From contig CM044315.1 of NCBI GenBank assembly GCA_024291935.2, forward strand, positions 76,056,385 to 76,120,384: DNA of 64,000 nt, in the 5' to 3' direction. Below the pieces are notes generated by a model that worked only from the letters and a program-made list of their open reading frames with translations, was not told where the DNA came from and made no database searches. Shown here piece after piece: positions 47,793-59,097 of the stretch. Each line of letters starts with the position of its first letter. The first letter of the stretch is position 1. Source of the DNA: Okapia johnstoni (taxonomy: Eukaryota; Chordata; Mammalia; Artiodactyla; Giraffidae). The translations under genes were made by a program, and so were the position numbers.

Positions 47793-48667
47793 GAATTCAG
47801 CAGAGTGGATACAAAAACAAGACCCCTACATATGCTGTCTACAAGAGACCCACCTCAAAACTAGGGACACATACAGACTGAAAGTGAAGGGATGGAAAAA
47901 TATATTTCATGCAAATGGAGACCAAAAGAAAGCAGGAGTCGCAATACTCATTTCAGATAAAATAGACTTTAAAATAAAGGCTGTGAAAAGGGACAAAGAA
48001 GGACACTACATAATGATCAAAGGGTCAATCCAAGAAGAAGATGTAACAATTATAAATATATATGCACCCAACATAGGAGCACCACAAATATATAAGGCAA
48101 ATACTAACAAGTATGAAAGGGGAAGTTAACAATAACACAATAATAGTGGGAGACTTTAACACTCCACTCACACCTATGGATAGATCAACAAAACAGAAAA
48201 TTAACAAGGAAACACAAACTTTAAATGATACTATAGACAAATTAGATTTAATCGATATTTTCAGGACTTTCCACCCCAAAACAAGCAATTTCACCTTTTT
48301 CTCAAGTGCACATGGAACTTTTCTCCAGGATAGATCACATCCTGGGCCATAAATCTAGCCTTGGTAAATTCCAAAAAATTGAAATCATCCCAGCCATCTT
48401 CTCTGACCACAATGCAGTAAGATTAGACCTCAATTACAGGAAAAAAACTATTAAAAATTCCAACATATGGAGGCTAAACAACACGCTTCTGAATAACCAA
48501 CAAATCACAGAAGAAATCAAAAAAGAAATCAAAATATGCATAGAAACGAATGAAAATGAAAGCACAACAACCCAAAACCTATGGGACACTGTAAAAGCAA
48601 TGCTAAGGGGAAGGTTCATAGCAATACAGGCGTACCTCAAGAAACAAGAAAAAAACTCAAATAAATA
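47793..48667 (+). mobile_element. L1 ORF2 endonuclease fragment, 5'- and 3'-truncated, with 17-bp target duplication
   Basis: Sense L1 ORF2 N-terminal region in three frames: QKKAGVAILISDKIDFK, then VGDFNTPL, then SRIDHIL and IFSDHNAV, which are the apurinic-endonuclease-like motifs. Two frameshifts and a stop separate them, so it is dead. It is bounded by identical AAGAAATAAGGATCTGA at 47776-47792 and 48668-48684. The L1 ends inside ORF2 at an A-rich stretch (aaactcaaataaata), with no 3' UTR and no poly(A) tail. Confidence 0.94.
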
Positions 48668-48789
48668 AAGAAATAAGGATCTGAATTAAAGGAATAGTGG
48701 TGGCAGATTTACAACACGTTTAAGAAGTCAACTAAGCAGCGCATGGTCCAGTGCAAGTATTCTCTGCCCTTGGGAGGTTGCAAATAATG

Positions 48790-48900
48790 CAAATAAAAAG
48801 GATCCTGGAGTTAGACTTACCTGGGTCCAAATCCTACAAATCCACTTGCTGCTTATGTGGGGGGGGGGGTTGCTGGGCAACTTTGAGTGATGCTGAGTAT
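48790..48900 (+). repeat. MIR SINE relic with an 11-base G run
   Basis: Sense MIR: tggagttagacttacctggg, tccaaatcctacaaatccac; the core is then interrupted by an 11-base G run at 48859-48869. Confidence 0.65.
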
Positions 48901-49009
48901 CACATAGGTGGGTTGAGCGCCCAGCACAGAGCCAGGGTTCCACTTCTGACACTGACAGAGTCTATTCATCCTCAGCTCTTAGCGAATCAGATGAACCCAG
49001 GGAGCATGC

Positions 49010-49445
49010 AATAACCCCCCAAAAGGTCCAGATACCAAACCCTAGAACCTAGAGATATAAATGTTACCTTATGTAGAAACAGGATCTCTGCAGATGTCAT
49101 TGTTAAGGATCTTGGGGTGGGAGATGGTCCTGGGTTATCTGGGTGGGCCCTATATGCAATCACATATATACTTTTAAGAGGAAGGCAGAGGGAGATGTGA
49201 TCATAGAGACTGGAGTGATGTGGTCACAAGCCAAGAAATGCCAGCAGCCACCAGAGGCCAGGGAAGGCCAGAACCTTTTCTCCCCTAGAGCCTCAAGAGG
49301 AGTGTGACCATATTAACACCTTGACTTTGGCCCACTGAAATGGATTTCAGTCTCCTGGCCTCCAAACTGTGAGACACTGAATTTCTTTTATTTTAAGCCA
49401 CTAAGTGTGTGGTGCTTTGTTACAGTGGCAATTGGAAACACATAT
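49010..49445 (+). mobile_element. MLT1-type LTR (ERVL-MaLR)
   Basis: Nearly full-length ancient LTR: aatgttaccttatgtagaaa, gttatctgggtgggccctat, ctcccctagagcctcaagag, caccttgactttggcccact, ggcctccaaactgtgagaca and ttaagccactaagtgtgtgg are MLT1 consensus phrases in order. No internal retroviral sequence. Confidence 0.88.
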
Positions 49446-49609
49446 ATAGAGCCTCACAGCTATTCCCAACATCCAGCGTTCTTTAGTGACCTGGACACCT
49501 CTCCACCATTTATACCTGTGCCCTCTTCTCTGAAGTGAACCTCTCAGAATATACCCTACCCTTTTGAGCTGCACCCTACTTATCAAAGAGGAGGTCTTCC
49601 TTCCCATCC

Positions 49610-49900
49610 ATCAGTCTTTCCCTTCCTTCTCTCTGTCTCTCTCTGCCCCTCTTTCTCTGTTCCTGCCTCTACTTTTCAGTCTTGCTGCATCTCATTTACT
49701 GTCTTCACCTCTTAAACTTGCTTTTCTCCTTTTGTCTCTTTCTATCTTATCTTCTGCCTTTCTCCCTTTCCCTCCCTCTCTCACCCTCCCTGTCTACAGT
49801 TGCATCTCTCTCTCACGCTCTCTCTCTCTGTTTGATTAACCCTGTTATCTACTTCCTAGGTTTCTCTCTCTCTCTGCCCCTCAGTCCTTTCTCTGTTTTC
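49610..49900 (+). repeat. Pyrimidine-rich low-complexity tract
   Basis: Nearly 300 bases dominated by C/T (ctctctctctgcccc, tctctctcacgctctctctc). Short open frames here are compositional. Confidence 0.82.
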
Positions 49901-50504
49901 AAGTTTTGACTTTCTCTTGGCCCCTCTGATGAGCTTTCTCTACTCACTTATCTTTCTGCTCCACCCTGGCCCATTTGTCTCTGTACCTTCCTGTCTGTTT
50001 GCATCTTTCTCTGTCTCTCCCCACCCCCCCACCCCCAGCTGTGTCTCCCTTGTCTTTTTCTGCCGGCATCCTTACCTCAGGAAGTGCCTCAGGAGTTGTC
50101 TGTGATTGGAGTGGACTCTGCAATTACATCTGCAGCCTCCACACTGCACTTGAGAGACGGATTCATCTGTTTAGTCATGCACCTGTTCGTCGCTGTGGGA
50201 GGATGGGTGAGGGAGGCAGACACAAAAGATCCTTCATATCACATTGTTCTCTGGCTTTACCTAGAGGCTCCTGGACAGTTGCCTCTTAACATTCCAGCAG
50301 TGCTGTCAGCCTTACCAAAAAGGGATCACTTTTCCTTAGCCTACTCCTCTGCAGAATTAATCAGTCCCCTTAATGATGATCATCTGTTGCTGGCGTGGGT
50401 GGGAATGTGAACAGAGAAAGAATTCTACATGGGGGTTTCCCAGCAGGGAGCAGGTAGGAGTTAAATTTTCATATTTGGAGGCTGGATGATGGCAAAGAAA
50501 GACT

Positions 50505-50625
50505 TTTATGAGGACAGGGACTGTGTCTGTTTTTCTTGTCACTGTAACATAGGTTCTAGAATTGTATCTGGCACGTAGAAGGCATTTAATGAATATCTGA
50601 GTAAATGAATGAAGGAGTGAATGAA
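50505..50625 (+). repeat. L2 LINE 3' end relic
   Basis: Sense L2 end: gaggacagggactgtgtctg, tatctggcacgtagaaggca, tttaatgaatatctgagtaa and the terminal tgaatgaatgag. Confidence 0.82.
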
Positions 50626-51174
50626 TGAGCTTTGGTCCTCTTTGTGCTAGTATCTGATGAACCTCAATGGACATGTTCCTTCTGATTTTTCATCTGCAAA
50701 TGGAGATAGCAATCAGATCTCCCTGCAGCATACAACTGTGGGGAGAGAAGCGAAATATGGTATCTGTGGAGTGGGGCTGGTCCTTAGCTCCCTGCAGAGC
50801 AGGGCGGGGAGGCTACAAGTGCTCACCAGTGGTTCTGGAAGTGCTGCAGGGTGAGAGAAGTATGGAGCCAGCTTCAGAGATGAGGGTCTGAGAAGGAGTA
50901 GGCCAGGGAAGGGAGGTCATAAGTCAGGTGGGAGGATGTGAGAGGCGTTCCCTCTGGCTTTGCCCTGGGAGGTGGGAGGACCTTCAATCAGCCAGGCAAC
51001 TGCCACATGACAAGAAGGAGATGTTCCTGAATCCTACCAGGGAGAACTCAAGCCCAAGGTTGATTGTTATCCCCAGCGGTGGGATTGGGCTGGACTTAGC
51101 AGGAGCCCAGTTAGGAATTGATTGGTCAGAGGTCCTGTTCAGACAAGGAAGGTCACTCATGCTCCATTCTGTCC

Positions 51175-51512
51175 AGCTCCCCCACCTCTTCCAAGCCCAC
51201 TGAAGCCCCACTTCATCAAAGAGGACTTCTCTGACCACTCTGCTTTCTGCTATGATCTGCCGCCTTTCTCCCAGCATTCCCCTTGCCCTTTGTTTATCTT
51301 TACTTCATGGCACTCACCACTCTCTGGCATCTTGATAACGTACAAAAGTACTAGATTCACAGTTTGTCCCCAGTACCTAGAGTATAAGTTTGATGAAGAC
51401 AGGAATCTTGGTCAGTTTTGTTTGCTGTGCCAAACAGCTTAAACTCACTTGGCACAGAGTAGGTAGGTTCTCCACAAATATTTGTTGAATGAAAGAACGA
51501 GGATGGGATTTT
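51175..51512 (+). repeat. L2 LINE 3' end, well preserved
   Basis: Sense: gaggacttctctgaccactc, tgatgaagacaggaatcttg, cacagagtaggtaggttctc and aaatatttgttgaatgaaag give the L2 order over about 330 bases. Confidence 0.85.
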
Positions 51513-52014
51513 TCAGAAGCTTATGGTGTTGAGAATTTTGTTAACCCTGGAAAGAACTTGAGAAAGTATGCATGTTACCCACAGCAAAGTTAAGCCCAGA
51601 GAAAGGAAATGGCTAAGATCCCATGACAAGTTACTGGTTGAAACCAGATTGGTCTCTTGATTCCCATTTATAGGCTCATTCAATGCTCCAGATCCAAGGC
51701 CCTGAGACATGAGGACAGAGGGTCCTTCAGTCACTGCCATTCTCCCAGGGACCTTGGATGCCTTCTGAGAGCCAGGGGTGAGAGGGTGGAGAGTGAGCAG
51801 CAGGGGACAGACCACGCAGTCAGCAAGCATTTGTGGCATAAGTAGTCCTAAAGAGCTGATGGTTCAGAAACCATTTCCATTATCTGACCTTTTCGTATTT
51901 CTGACTCAGGATCTGGGTTCCCATTGTCTCAGAATCATCTTGAAGTCAGGTTGAACTCCTAACCTCTCTCCTGAATCTTTTTCTTCCCTCAGTTTTTCAC
52001 ATTCCAGAGCCCAG

Positions 52015-52765
52015 CGTCGCCACCTACCCAGCTACCACCCTTCATTCCATCTTCTCTTTCAGGCTGCACGCCCAATCTGCCAGCAGGTCCTGCTAGTTCT
52101 TCCCCCCAGGACATATCTTCCATCTCTACTGTCTTTGTCCTGTTCCAGGGTCCCCTCTTTCCCTTGGACCATCACTATAGTCACCTGGCTGACGTGCTTG
52201 CTCCCACTCTTGCTTTCTTATTTTTTAGCAGAGCAATGACCTTTTAAAATTATAGATCAAATCATCTCAATTTCCTGCTTAAAATTCTTTATTCACTTAG
52301 ACTCTTCCCATTCACTTAGAAAATCCAGATTCCTTCAGGTGACCCAGAATAAGGTGCCACAGTATCTAGTCCCTGCCTGCCTCTCCACACCAGGTCTCTT
52401 TCAGCCCCTCTCTCCCACCCAAGGACTATTCCCACCCACCCTTCCTCCTTCATAGATGCTTACCCACTGCCCACTCTCAGTTTGCAGAGGCTTGCCCGTA
52501 CCCCCTGTCTAAGGCAGCACCCACATTGCCCTCTGTTATAGATTCTGTGCATTTTCTTCCTAGCACTATTAAAATCACAATTATGTATTTATTTAGGATT
52601 TTTTTTTATTCTTTTGTTACTCTTTCTGCTTATAGATTTAAGAACTGTTGTCTTGGTTGGTTGTCTTTTGTTTGTTTTTAAGCAAAGTATACCCCATGCC
52701 TTCTAGAGAAGTTGAATATATTAGATGATCAACAACTGTGTACTGAGTGAATAGATGATGGATAC
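52015..52765 (+). repeat. L2 LINE relic
   Basis: Sense L2 3' region: ccaatctgccagcaggtcct, tttaagaactgttgtcttgg, agttgaatatattagatgat and actgagtgaatagatgatgg. Diverged. Confidence 0.65.
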
Positions 52766-52794
52766 AACCATAGATACATTCTGGTTTTTATTGC

Positions 52795-53100
52795 CAACAG
52801 AAGAGAAGTTTAAATTCCATAATTTGACATTCAGAGCCTTTACTAATCTGTCGCCAAACTACCCATTGCAGCCCTACCTCCTCTCTACACTTTAGTTCCT
52901 TGGGCCTGTGGGCACTTCTCTGTCTTATTTCTGGCACAGAATCATGGACCACAGCCACACTCCCCACTTGTACTGATGCTCATTTATCTCTTCCTCCCCA
53001 TTTCAGATTTGTCTTTGTCCTTCAAATTTTTGTTATAGCCCACTTCCTTGAAACCTTTCACAATCCCTCCACTTGGAGTTAAATCTGTCATATGCCCACA
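52795..53100 (+). repeat. L2 LINE relic
   Basis: Second L2 piece: attcagagcctttactaatc, ctaccctgcagccc-like wording at 52859-52880, ttccttgggcctgtgggcac and cacttccttgaaacctttca. Confidence 0.6.
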
Positions 53101-53144
53101 GAATTTGTGTTTGAATTTATGACCACACTCATGAAAGGAGAAAA

Positions 53145-53320
53145 CATGCATGGTGTTAAAAAGACACTCGGGTTCATATGCCACTTCTATCACTTTCTAG
53201 CCACAAGACTCTGGGTCAATTATGCAAACTCTCCTTTTTTCAGTTTCCTATAAAATATGTGTCAAATTATGCTTTGGCCTTGCAGGGATGTGGTGGGGAT
53301 TGTCGATAGTAAATAACTAC
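53145..53320 (+). repeat. MIR SINE relic
   Basis: Sense: cactcgggttcatatgccac, ctagccacaagactctgggt, ttttttcagtttcctataaa. Confidence 0.75.
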
Positions 53321-53432
53321 ACTGTACGGTTCACTGGGTGTGCTGGGAAAAAATGGTAGTTGCTTTTGTGAAGGTGACAATGCAACAGCCTGTTTGGTAA
53401 TGTAGTTATTTGGGATATGTTATTATCATCTT

Positions 53433-53632
53433 CTTGTTGTTGTTCAGTCACTAAGTCATGTCCGACTCTTTGCCACCCCATGAACAGCAGCATGCCAGGC
53501 TTGCCTGTCCTTCACTATCTCCTGGAGTTTGTTCAGACTCATATCCATTGAATCAGTGACATCATCCAGCCATCTTATCCTCTGCCACCCACTTCTCCTC
53601 TTGCCCTCAATCTTTCCCAGCATCAGAGTCTT
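53433..53632 (-). mobile_element. BovB-derived 3' fragment (ART2 type)
   Basis: Antisense: ttgttgttgttcagtcacta, agtcatgtccgactctttgc, catatccattgaatcagtga and caatctttcccagcatcaga. 5'-truncated. Confidence 0.93.
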
Positions 53633-53728
53633 TGTCTCTTCTAGACTGTGTCTAATTCTTCTTTATCTAACCTAGTCTCAGCCCTTCTTCATAGCAGTAC
53701 ACACATGGGAGGAACCCCCCAAATTAAA

Positions 53729-53772
53729 ATGAATGAATAAACAAATGAATGAATGAACAAATGAATGAATGT
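53729..53772 (+). repeat. (AATG)n microsatellite
   Basis: Imperfect run: aatgaatgaataaacaaatg and gaatgaatgaacaaatgaat. Confidence 0.88.
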
Positions 53773-54564
53773 GAATAAGCCAACCCTCATTACTTGTTAA
53801 AGGGTCCCACCATGTACTGGAGCTATTGACACCCACCCTTTACTTTAAAGTTACCTAGTCAGTCTGAGTTTCAGACAACTCCAGCCAACTCCTATTTCTC
53901 TGATCCGCCTTGCTGTCTGCTCCTGCCCTTGGCTAGAAACCCATCAGGAGCAACAGAAGAATCTGAGGAGAATGACATTTTGAACTTATAGGCCATTCTG
54001 AGGTTTTTGTTGGCAGTGAAGAGTTGGGAGTTTTCACCCCAATTTTTTTCTCTCTTAATTCTGCAATATATTGGAGAAGGTTCCAGCCGAGAGAGTTATT
54101 GCTTTCTCCTTGCCTGGATCTTAAATCTTTGTTCAAAGACAGCCTGTTTTAATTGAAAATGTTCAATCAATCTCTTCCCTCCTCCCACCCACGTCCCATT
54201 TCTTGGCTCCAGCAGGGCCAGTGCAGTAAATAACCTGGAGCGAGGCTCTCAGGGCTTAGGGAATATGTAATATTGTTGGAAAGAAAAAGGGTTGTCTCAG
54301 ACAATTCCCACCTTTAAAACACTGTCTTTTAAACAGAGCTTGTCTGAAATGATCAACACCTCACAGTGGGGCATTTGACTGCTATAGCCCAACCCCTCTG
54401 CCTTGTAGAGCTCAGGACAATCGACCTACAGGGAGATCTCCTAGGTTTGCTCCGGGGCTGAGTGAATCTGGCTGCTGCTGCAGGTCTGGAGGAAGGGTTC
54501 AGGCTTCCCTCTGGCCACATTCATGCACTCCCTTAGTCAGCATCCATGGGTTGGTTGCTTATCT

Positions 54565-55300
54565 CACCACCACAACCCTACAAGGCAGGCATTGTTGTTC
54601 ATGTTTTACGGGTGAGGATAGAAGGTTCAGGGAGATGGAAGAACTTCTGCAAGGTCACATGGTGTTCTTGCTCTCCTCTGCTGCATAACGAATTTCCCCA
54701 AAGTTAATGTTTAAAACCATAGCTATTCACTCTTGTTTTCTGTGGGTCAGAAATTTAGGAAGGGTTCGGCTGAGTGGGTCTGGCTTGGCATCTTTGATGC
54801 AGTGGCAGTGAGATACTGATGGGAGCTGGAGCGGCAGAGTGCTGGAGGGGCTGTGGGCTGGCTGGGAGTCTCTCTCTGAAGTAGCCTTTCCCCAAAGTCT
54901 CAGGCCTCTGCCTGCAGACCCTCTGTGAGCTGGTTTTGGGCTTCCTCACAGCAGGATGGCCTCAGGGCACTCAGACTGCTCGCCTGAAGGTTCAGAATCC
55001 CAGCTGGGGCATTCCAGCAGTCAAGGTGAGAGTTACACCTGCTTTTCTGACCTCTCAACAGAAGTCCCACAGTGTCACTCCTGCCGTTCCTTAGGTAGCA
55101 AGTAAGTTATAAGCCCACCCAGATTCAAAGAGAGAGGATACAGACTCCACCTCTCAGTGGAAGGAGTGTCAAGATCACATCACATGATGGCAGGTGAGAT
55201 GGGAGACATTGTGCAGAAATCTTTGGAAAGTACCATCTGCCACACACAGCATGTGGCCAAGCCAGGATTCAAATTAGATGCATTTGACTCCAAAACTTCG
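54565..55300 (-). repeat. MIR SINE split by a later repeat
   Basis: The left part, 54565-54663 (aaccctacaaggcaggcatt; gttttacgggtgaggataga; cttctgcaaggtcacatgg), continues at 55240-55300 (cacacagcatgtggccaagc; aggattcaaattagatgcat). Confidence 0.75.
54664..55238 (+). mobile_element. Ancient mammalian interspersed repeat (LTR-like) inserted in a MIR
   Basis: It starts tctgctgcataacgaatttc and contains ttttctgtgggtcagaaatt, gttcggctgagtgggtctgg, gctcgcctgaaggttcagaa and cagactccacctctcagtgg. Its word order is that of a common mammalian repeat whose family I cannot name with certainty. Confidence 0.65.
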
Positions 55301-55704
55301 GCTACAGCCTTTTAGCCTGGTCCACGGGGACCGCTCCCTTCCTCTGCATCCCTGTAGCTCTTACTGTCGACACACATAGTGGTGATTCAGTTTCCTCAAG
55401 CCAACTAGAGCCTGAACTGAGGCAGCCAGCCACCTCTGCAGGCCCTGGCAATGAGACTGCCTCTGGGGTCTGCTGGTCAGAAAGCCCATGTCCAACACCA
55501 GCTTGTGAACTTTTTAAAGACGGGGACAGAGAAGGGCGGTCACAAGCAGAGGAAGAAAGCAGGTGGCAGCCACAGAGCACAGCGAGCTTGCAGCGCATCT
55601 CACTGTTGTAAACAACTCATCTGATGTTTTCCCTTCTCCCACCAGGCACTGGCCTGGGATGCCTCAGCCCTTGACAGAAAAGGTGCCTTCAAGTTGGGCA
55701 ACAG

Positions 55705-55925
55705 CCCAGAGTGGTGGAAAGGTCACGGCTCTGGAATCAGAAAGTCCCAGATTGGAGTCTCAAGTCTACCACTGGCAGTTTTTTAGCTTTGGACAGGCTT
55801 GTTAACTTCCCAAAGCAAAAGGGAGATAGGAATGCCTTCCTCCTTGGGTTGTTTAAAATGACATGTTAGTAAAGGGTCAGTGCAGTACCAGGCACATAGC
55901 AAGTGCTCCATAAATGTTGGTGTTC
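55705..55925 (+). repeat. MIR SINE, well preserved
   Basis: Sense MIR: cggctctggaatcagaaagt, ttttagctttggacaggctt, gttaacttcccaaagcaaaa and aggcacatagcaagtgctcc. Confidence 0.85.
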
Positions 55926-57214
55926 ATGGTGTTCATGGTGTTCATATCCAGAGCCATGTCTGAACCCAGCCTGGAGACACCTTGAAGTAAGGGGTGAGAA
56001 CTTGCTTGACTGTTTCACATATGCTGGCCCAGCTCCATGACCCTGGATGGAGTAGTGGCCGAGATGTTCCCAGTGAAGTGATGACTAAACAGAGGTGTCT
56101 GGAGGCTGAGAAGGTGTATTGGCCCTGTAAGGCCTGTGGGCAAAGAGGAGAGTGGTCTGGGAAGATGGAGTGGAATGGGTAAGGGCCTGGAGGTGAAAGA
56201 AGCTCAGTATCACCGGAGTGTAAAGGCCGAGAGGTGGAAGGCAGGAGGCAGCAAGCACAAAGCTGAGACCCAATTACAAAGGACCAGTAAATCAAGTTCC
56301 AAATTTGAACTTTAAAAGCAACTGGGAGCCACTGAAGGGTTTTTCTCAGTTGGATGACATGGGCAGATCTGTGCTTTAGAACAACTACCTTTTCATCCCA
56401 CCCCACCAGCAACTTTGTAGAAAATGGAGCAGAAGCAGGCAGCCTCGTGGCTGGGAGGCCATTAGGACAGGATGACAGCAATGCAAGGAAAAGAGGATGC
56501 TGGCCTTTTCTAGGAAGACAGCAGGGGCCTGGGAAAAAGTGGACCAACTGAAGACAAAGAAGTTCCCCTGGGTAAGAGTTGGTGATGGTTTGGATGTTCA
56601 GAGCTGGGGGACATGAGATAAAAGATAAGTGCTTTGAATGAAGTCAGTTCAGAAGCCGCAGGAACAGAGGGCAATAGCACCAGTCATAGAGCTGGGAGGA
56701 GAGCATTGTGCCTTACTAAAGAGACATCACCTAATTGGAAAACCGATGGTTACAAACTAGCTGAAGAAAAGTGAAGCAGGGGAAATAGCTCATGCGAAGG
56801 TCCAGAGATGTGAACTATAATGCACAGAGCCTATGTTCCATGTTGTTGAACAGATGACTGTTGTGCTAATTTATACTAAAGTGTTGCTGGTCAATATGAA
56901 ATTGACCCTTTCCCCTTCCCTGGGGAGTTTTTATTTGACAGGTCACAAGTGATTATGCTAAAGATTTATTACTGGTAGACTTCAAGGCGGACCAGGGATA
57001 CTATTTAGGGTGAGAAGGTTTTATCATTGTCCCCAACGTTACCAAGGTAGATGACTAATCCCTGAATGTCAGGCAGGCCCTGGTCTCTATACAACAAAAG
57101 GTCTCTTGCCCTTGGGTCTTGCTTATCTGCCTCCCCCTGAGCCACCTGATTGGCAGACCATGGAAGCCCAGTGATTCCCAAAAGAATGCAGTAGGTTCTA
57201 AAATCTCTGAACAC
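55926..57214. other. Intron with old unassigned repeats
   Basis: 56280-56420 (ctgggagccactgaagggtt) belongs to the same unassigned family as 18480. A 201-codon minus-strand frame spans 55942-56547 without any family resemblance. Confidence 0.45.
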
Positions 57215-57350
57215 GGGCTTCAGAGTAAGACTCCTTCCAGGCTCTGTGACCTTGAGCATATTATTGAACTTCTCTTCATCTCAATTTTATCACCTGGAAA
57301 AAAGGGAAAATAATAGTATCTAATATTTAAGGATTTGTGAAAATCAAAAA
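57215..57350 (+). repeat. MIR SINE relic
   Basis: Sense: ggcttcagagtaagactcct, ctctgtgaccttgagcatat and ttgaacttctcttcatctca. It lies about 105 bases upstream of the AGBL4 exon at 57455. Confidence 0.78.
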
Positions 57351-57454
57351 GACAGTACATACAACACATAGAAGAGTGAGTGCTGATACTGGTTTGTTAC
57401 CGTTGTCATTTTTCTTACTAGTCCAGAGTTGCTCCTTAACACCCACCCTTGCAG

Positions 57455-57551
57455 ATATGAAGCTAGGGCGGAATGTGGCGAGAACATTTTTGGATTATTA
57501 CCGGCTGAACCCCATGGTTGAGAAAGTGGCAATCCCAATGCCGAGGCTGCG
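57455..57551 (+). CDS. AGBL4: AGBL4 (CCP6) penultimate-type coding exon, end of the catalytic domain
   Basis: This 97-base exon has phase 1 in and phase 2 out. It is preceded by ccacccttgcag and followed by a strong donor, gtaagt, at 57552. With the T carried over from the previous exon it encodes YMKLGRNVARTFLDYYRLNP, then MVEKVAIPMPRLR with the Arg codon (CG|N) split at its end. The stretch LGRNVARTFLDYYRLNP is the C-terminal helix of the carboxypeptidase domain in CCP6 as I know it. I saw no downstream exon carrying the short charged tail that ends AGBL4, so the last coding exon and 3' UTR should lie beyond 64000. The exon sits 40.6 kb from its upstream partner, in keeping with the extreme size of AGBL4 introns. 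Confidence 0.92.
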
Positions 57552-57889
57552 GTAAGTGCTGAGCAGAGCTTGTGTCCTGCTTAACTGTCTTCTTGTTCTA
57601 GGGAAGCTTCCTTTAGCCTCTGTCTGGCCCTGGGCAGCATGGGAAAGATGATCCCAGCCCTGCCACAGAGAATGTAGGGGCTGAAGAGCTTCACAGCACA
57701 GTTTCCTGAGTTGGGGTATCATTAGGGGGTGAGAGAGTGACGGGGTGGTCACATTTCTGGATCTAACATGGGGACCCACAGGACTGGGAGTTGCTGGGAG
57801 GCTGAGTCCAGCCACTATTCCAAACTGGTCTGGGTATATCCATGTGCTACTCCATCTGACGGCTCAATCTCTGTATTATCAGGGCTTAT

Positions 57890-58000
57890 AAGGCCTCTGA
57901 TCCTTCAGTTTCCTCATCTGTAAAGTGGGGACAGTGATTCTCGCTTAGAAGACTATTAAGAGATGTTAGAGAACCCTGCACAGTACCAGGCATGTATGTA
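57890..58000 (+). repeat. MIR SINE relic
   Basis: Sense: cagtttcctcatctgtaaag, tggggacagtgattctcgct and cacagtaccaggcatgtatg. Confidence 0.75.
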
Positions 58001-58454
58001 CCTTATACATATGTTAGTCCCCTGCTGTCAAGATGCAAAGGCTCAGTGCTCAGAGGACACACCCCTCAGAAGCTTACCCTCACGTCCTCTACCATGGTCA
58101 GCTTTTTGGGCTGGTGAAGAGAGATCAGGTGATGAGTGTCCTTCCTGAGCGCTGGACCAGAGCCCAGAGTGCTGGGCATTCCCATGCCTGCTGGCTATGA
58201 GCCCAGTGAGCATTTGGGCAGGGACACCCAGTGGCATCTGGGATGTGCTGGCCTCACCCTACCCCTTGACCTCATCTCCTACTTGCCTAGTGGTCCAGCC
58301 TCCTTGAAGGACTTAATGGTATCAACTTAAAAGGTTCCTGCCAGACCAAATCTTCCCACTGAACTTGCCCATGACCTTGCCCAAATGCTTTGCTGTCTCA
58401 AGGCCTTTGTGCTGATGCACCTTCCTCCCTAATCTGTTGTTAACAAAAACAATG

Positions 58455-58632
58455 TTAATCACTGTTATTTACTGAGCCAAGTACTTTTTGTACATGGTCT
58501 TATTCAGTCCTCATAGATAATTCTTCCTCATATTACAAATGAGGAAAAGGAAGCTCAGAAAGGTAAAGAAAATTGCCTGAGGTCAAAGACATTTTGTAGA
58601 GGCAGGATTTGATCCTAGGTGTTTATTATTCC
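58455..58632 (-). repeat. MIR SINE, well preserved
   Basis: Antisense: tactgagccaagtacttttt, ttacaaatgaggaaaaggaa, aattgcctgaggtcaaagac and ggcaggatttgatcctaggt. Confidence 0.85.
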
Positions 58633-58689
58633 AAAGCTGGACTGAAGTCCAGCTAAGCTCTGCCTCCAGCAGGAAGCCTTTCTCACTCT

Positions 58690-58872
58690 CAGTGTAGGTT
58701 CAAATTCTGTCTCAAGCTCGAGGGATGTGAGACAGATTTCTTGGCTTTGTGAAACCTCTTTCTGCCTTACTAAAGTGAGGGTAATAACAGCAACCTCTAA
58801 GGGTGGTTTTAAAGATTAGATACAAGCATGGTCTGGTGCCTGGCAGCCAGGAGGTGCTCAATGAATGTTTCC
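58690..58872 (+). repeat. MIR SINE relic
   Basis: Sense: ggttcaaattctgtctcaag, taaagtgagggtaataacag, gggtggttttaaagattaga and caggaggtgctcaatgaatg. Confidence 0.78.
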
Positions 58873-59097
58873 ATCTCCTGGGGCTTCTGTGCTGCAGGCC
58901 CAGATTTTCAGACAGCTCATCACAGCCTAGGGCAAGTCCCTGGATTTACTCTCAGAACCCACATCCCATCAAGCTGGGAGTCCCTCCTCTCTGAACCCCG
59001 GCTCCACGAGGAGTCTGCCCCACAATGGACTCTGACTCATGCTCTGTCTCAATTGTTCACCCCCATCCTGGTGGATTAGCCTTTAGAAGGAGAATTT

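Larger units (their letters stand above)
16808..57454 (+). other. AGBL4 intron, 40,647 bases, phase 1
   Basis: It begins gtatcc (weak donor) and ends cccttgcag. No other coding exon with splice signals and recognisable protein was found on either strand. The intron is made of retrotransposon copies and old degraded repeats, itemised separately. Confidence 0.85.

Noticed and set aside
49010..49445. Retroviral internal genes beside the MLT1 or the 40255 LTR
   Set aside because: No gag, pol or env-like frame on either side of these LTRs.
55942..56547. 201-codon minus-strand open frame
   Set aside because: No family resemblance, no codon-like constraint visible and no splice context. It overlaps old repeat-like sequence, and one long frame is expected by chance in 64 kb.
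15451..57551. Assignment to AGBL5, AGBL2 or another CCP paralogue
   Set aside because: The motifs LEFYIDIHAHSTMMNG and LGRNVARTFLDYYRLNP and the huge introns fit AGBL4 best from memory; AGBL5 is a compact gene. A BLASTP of the joined frame would settle it.
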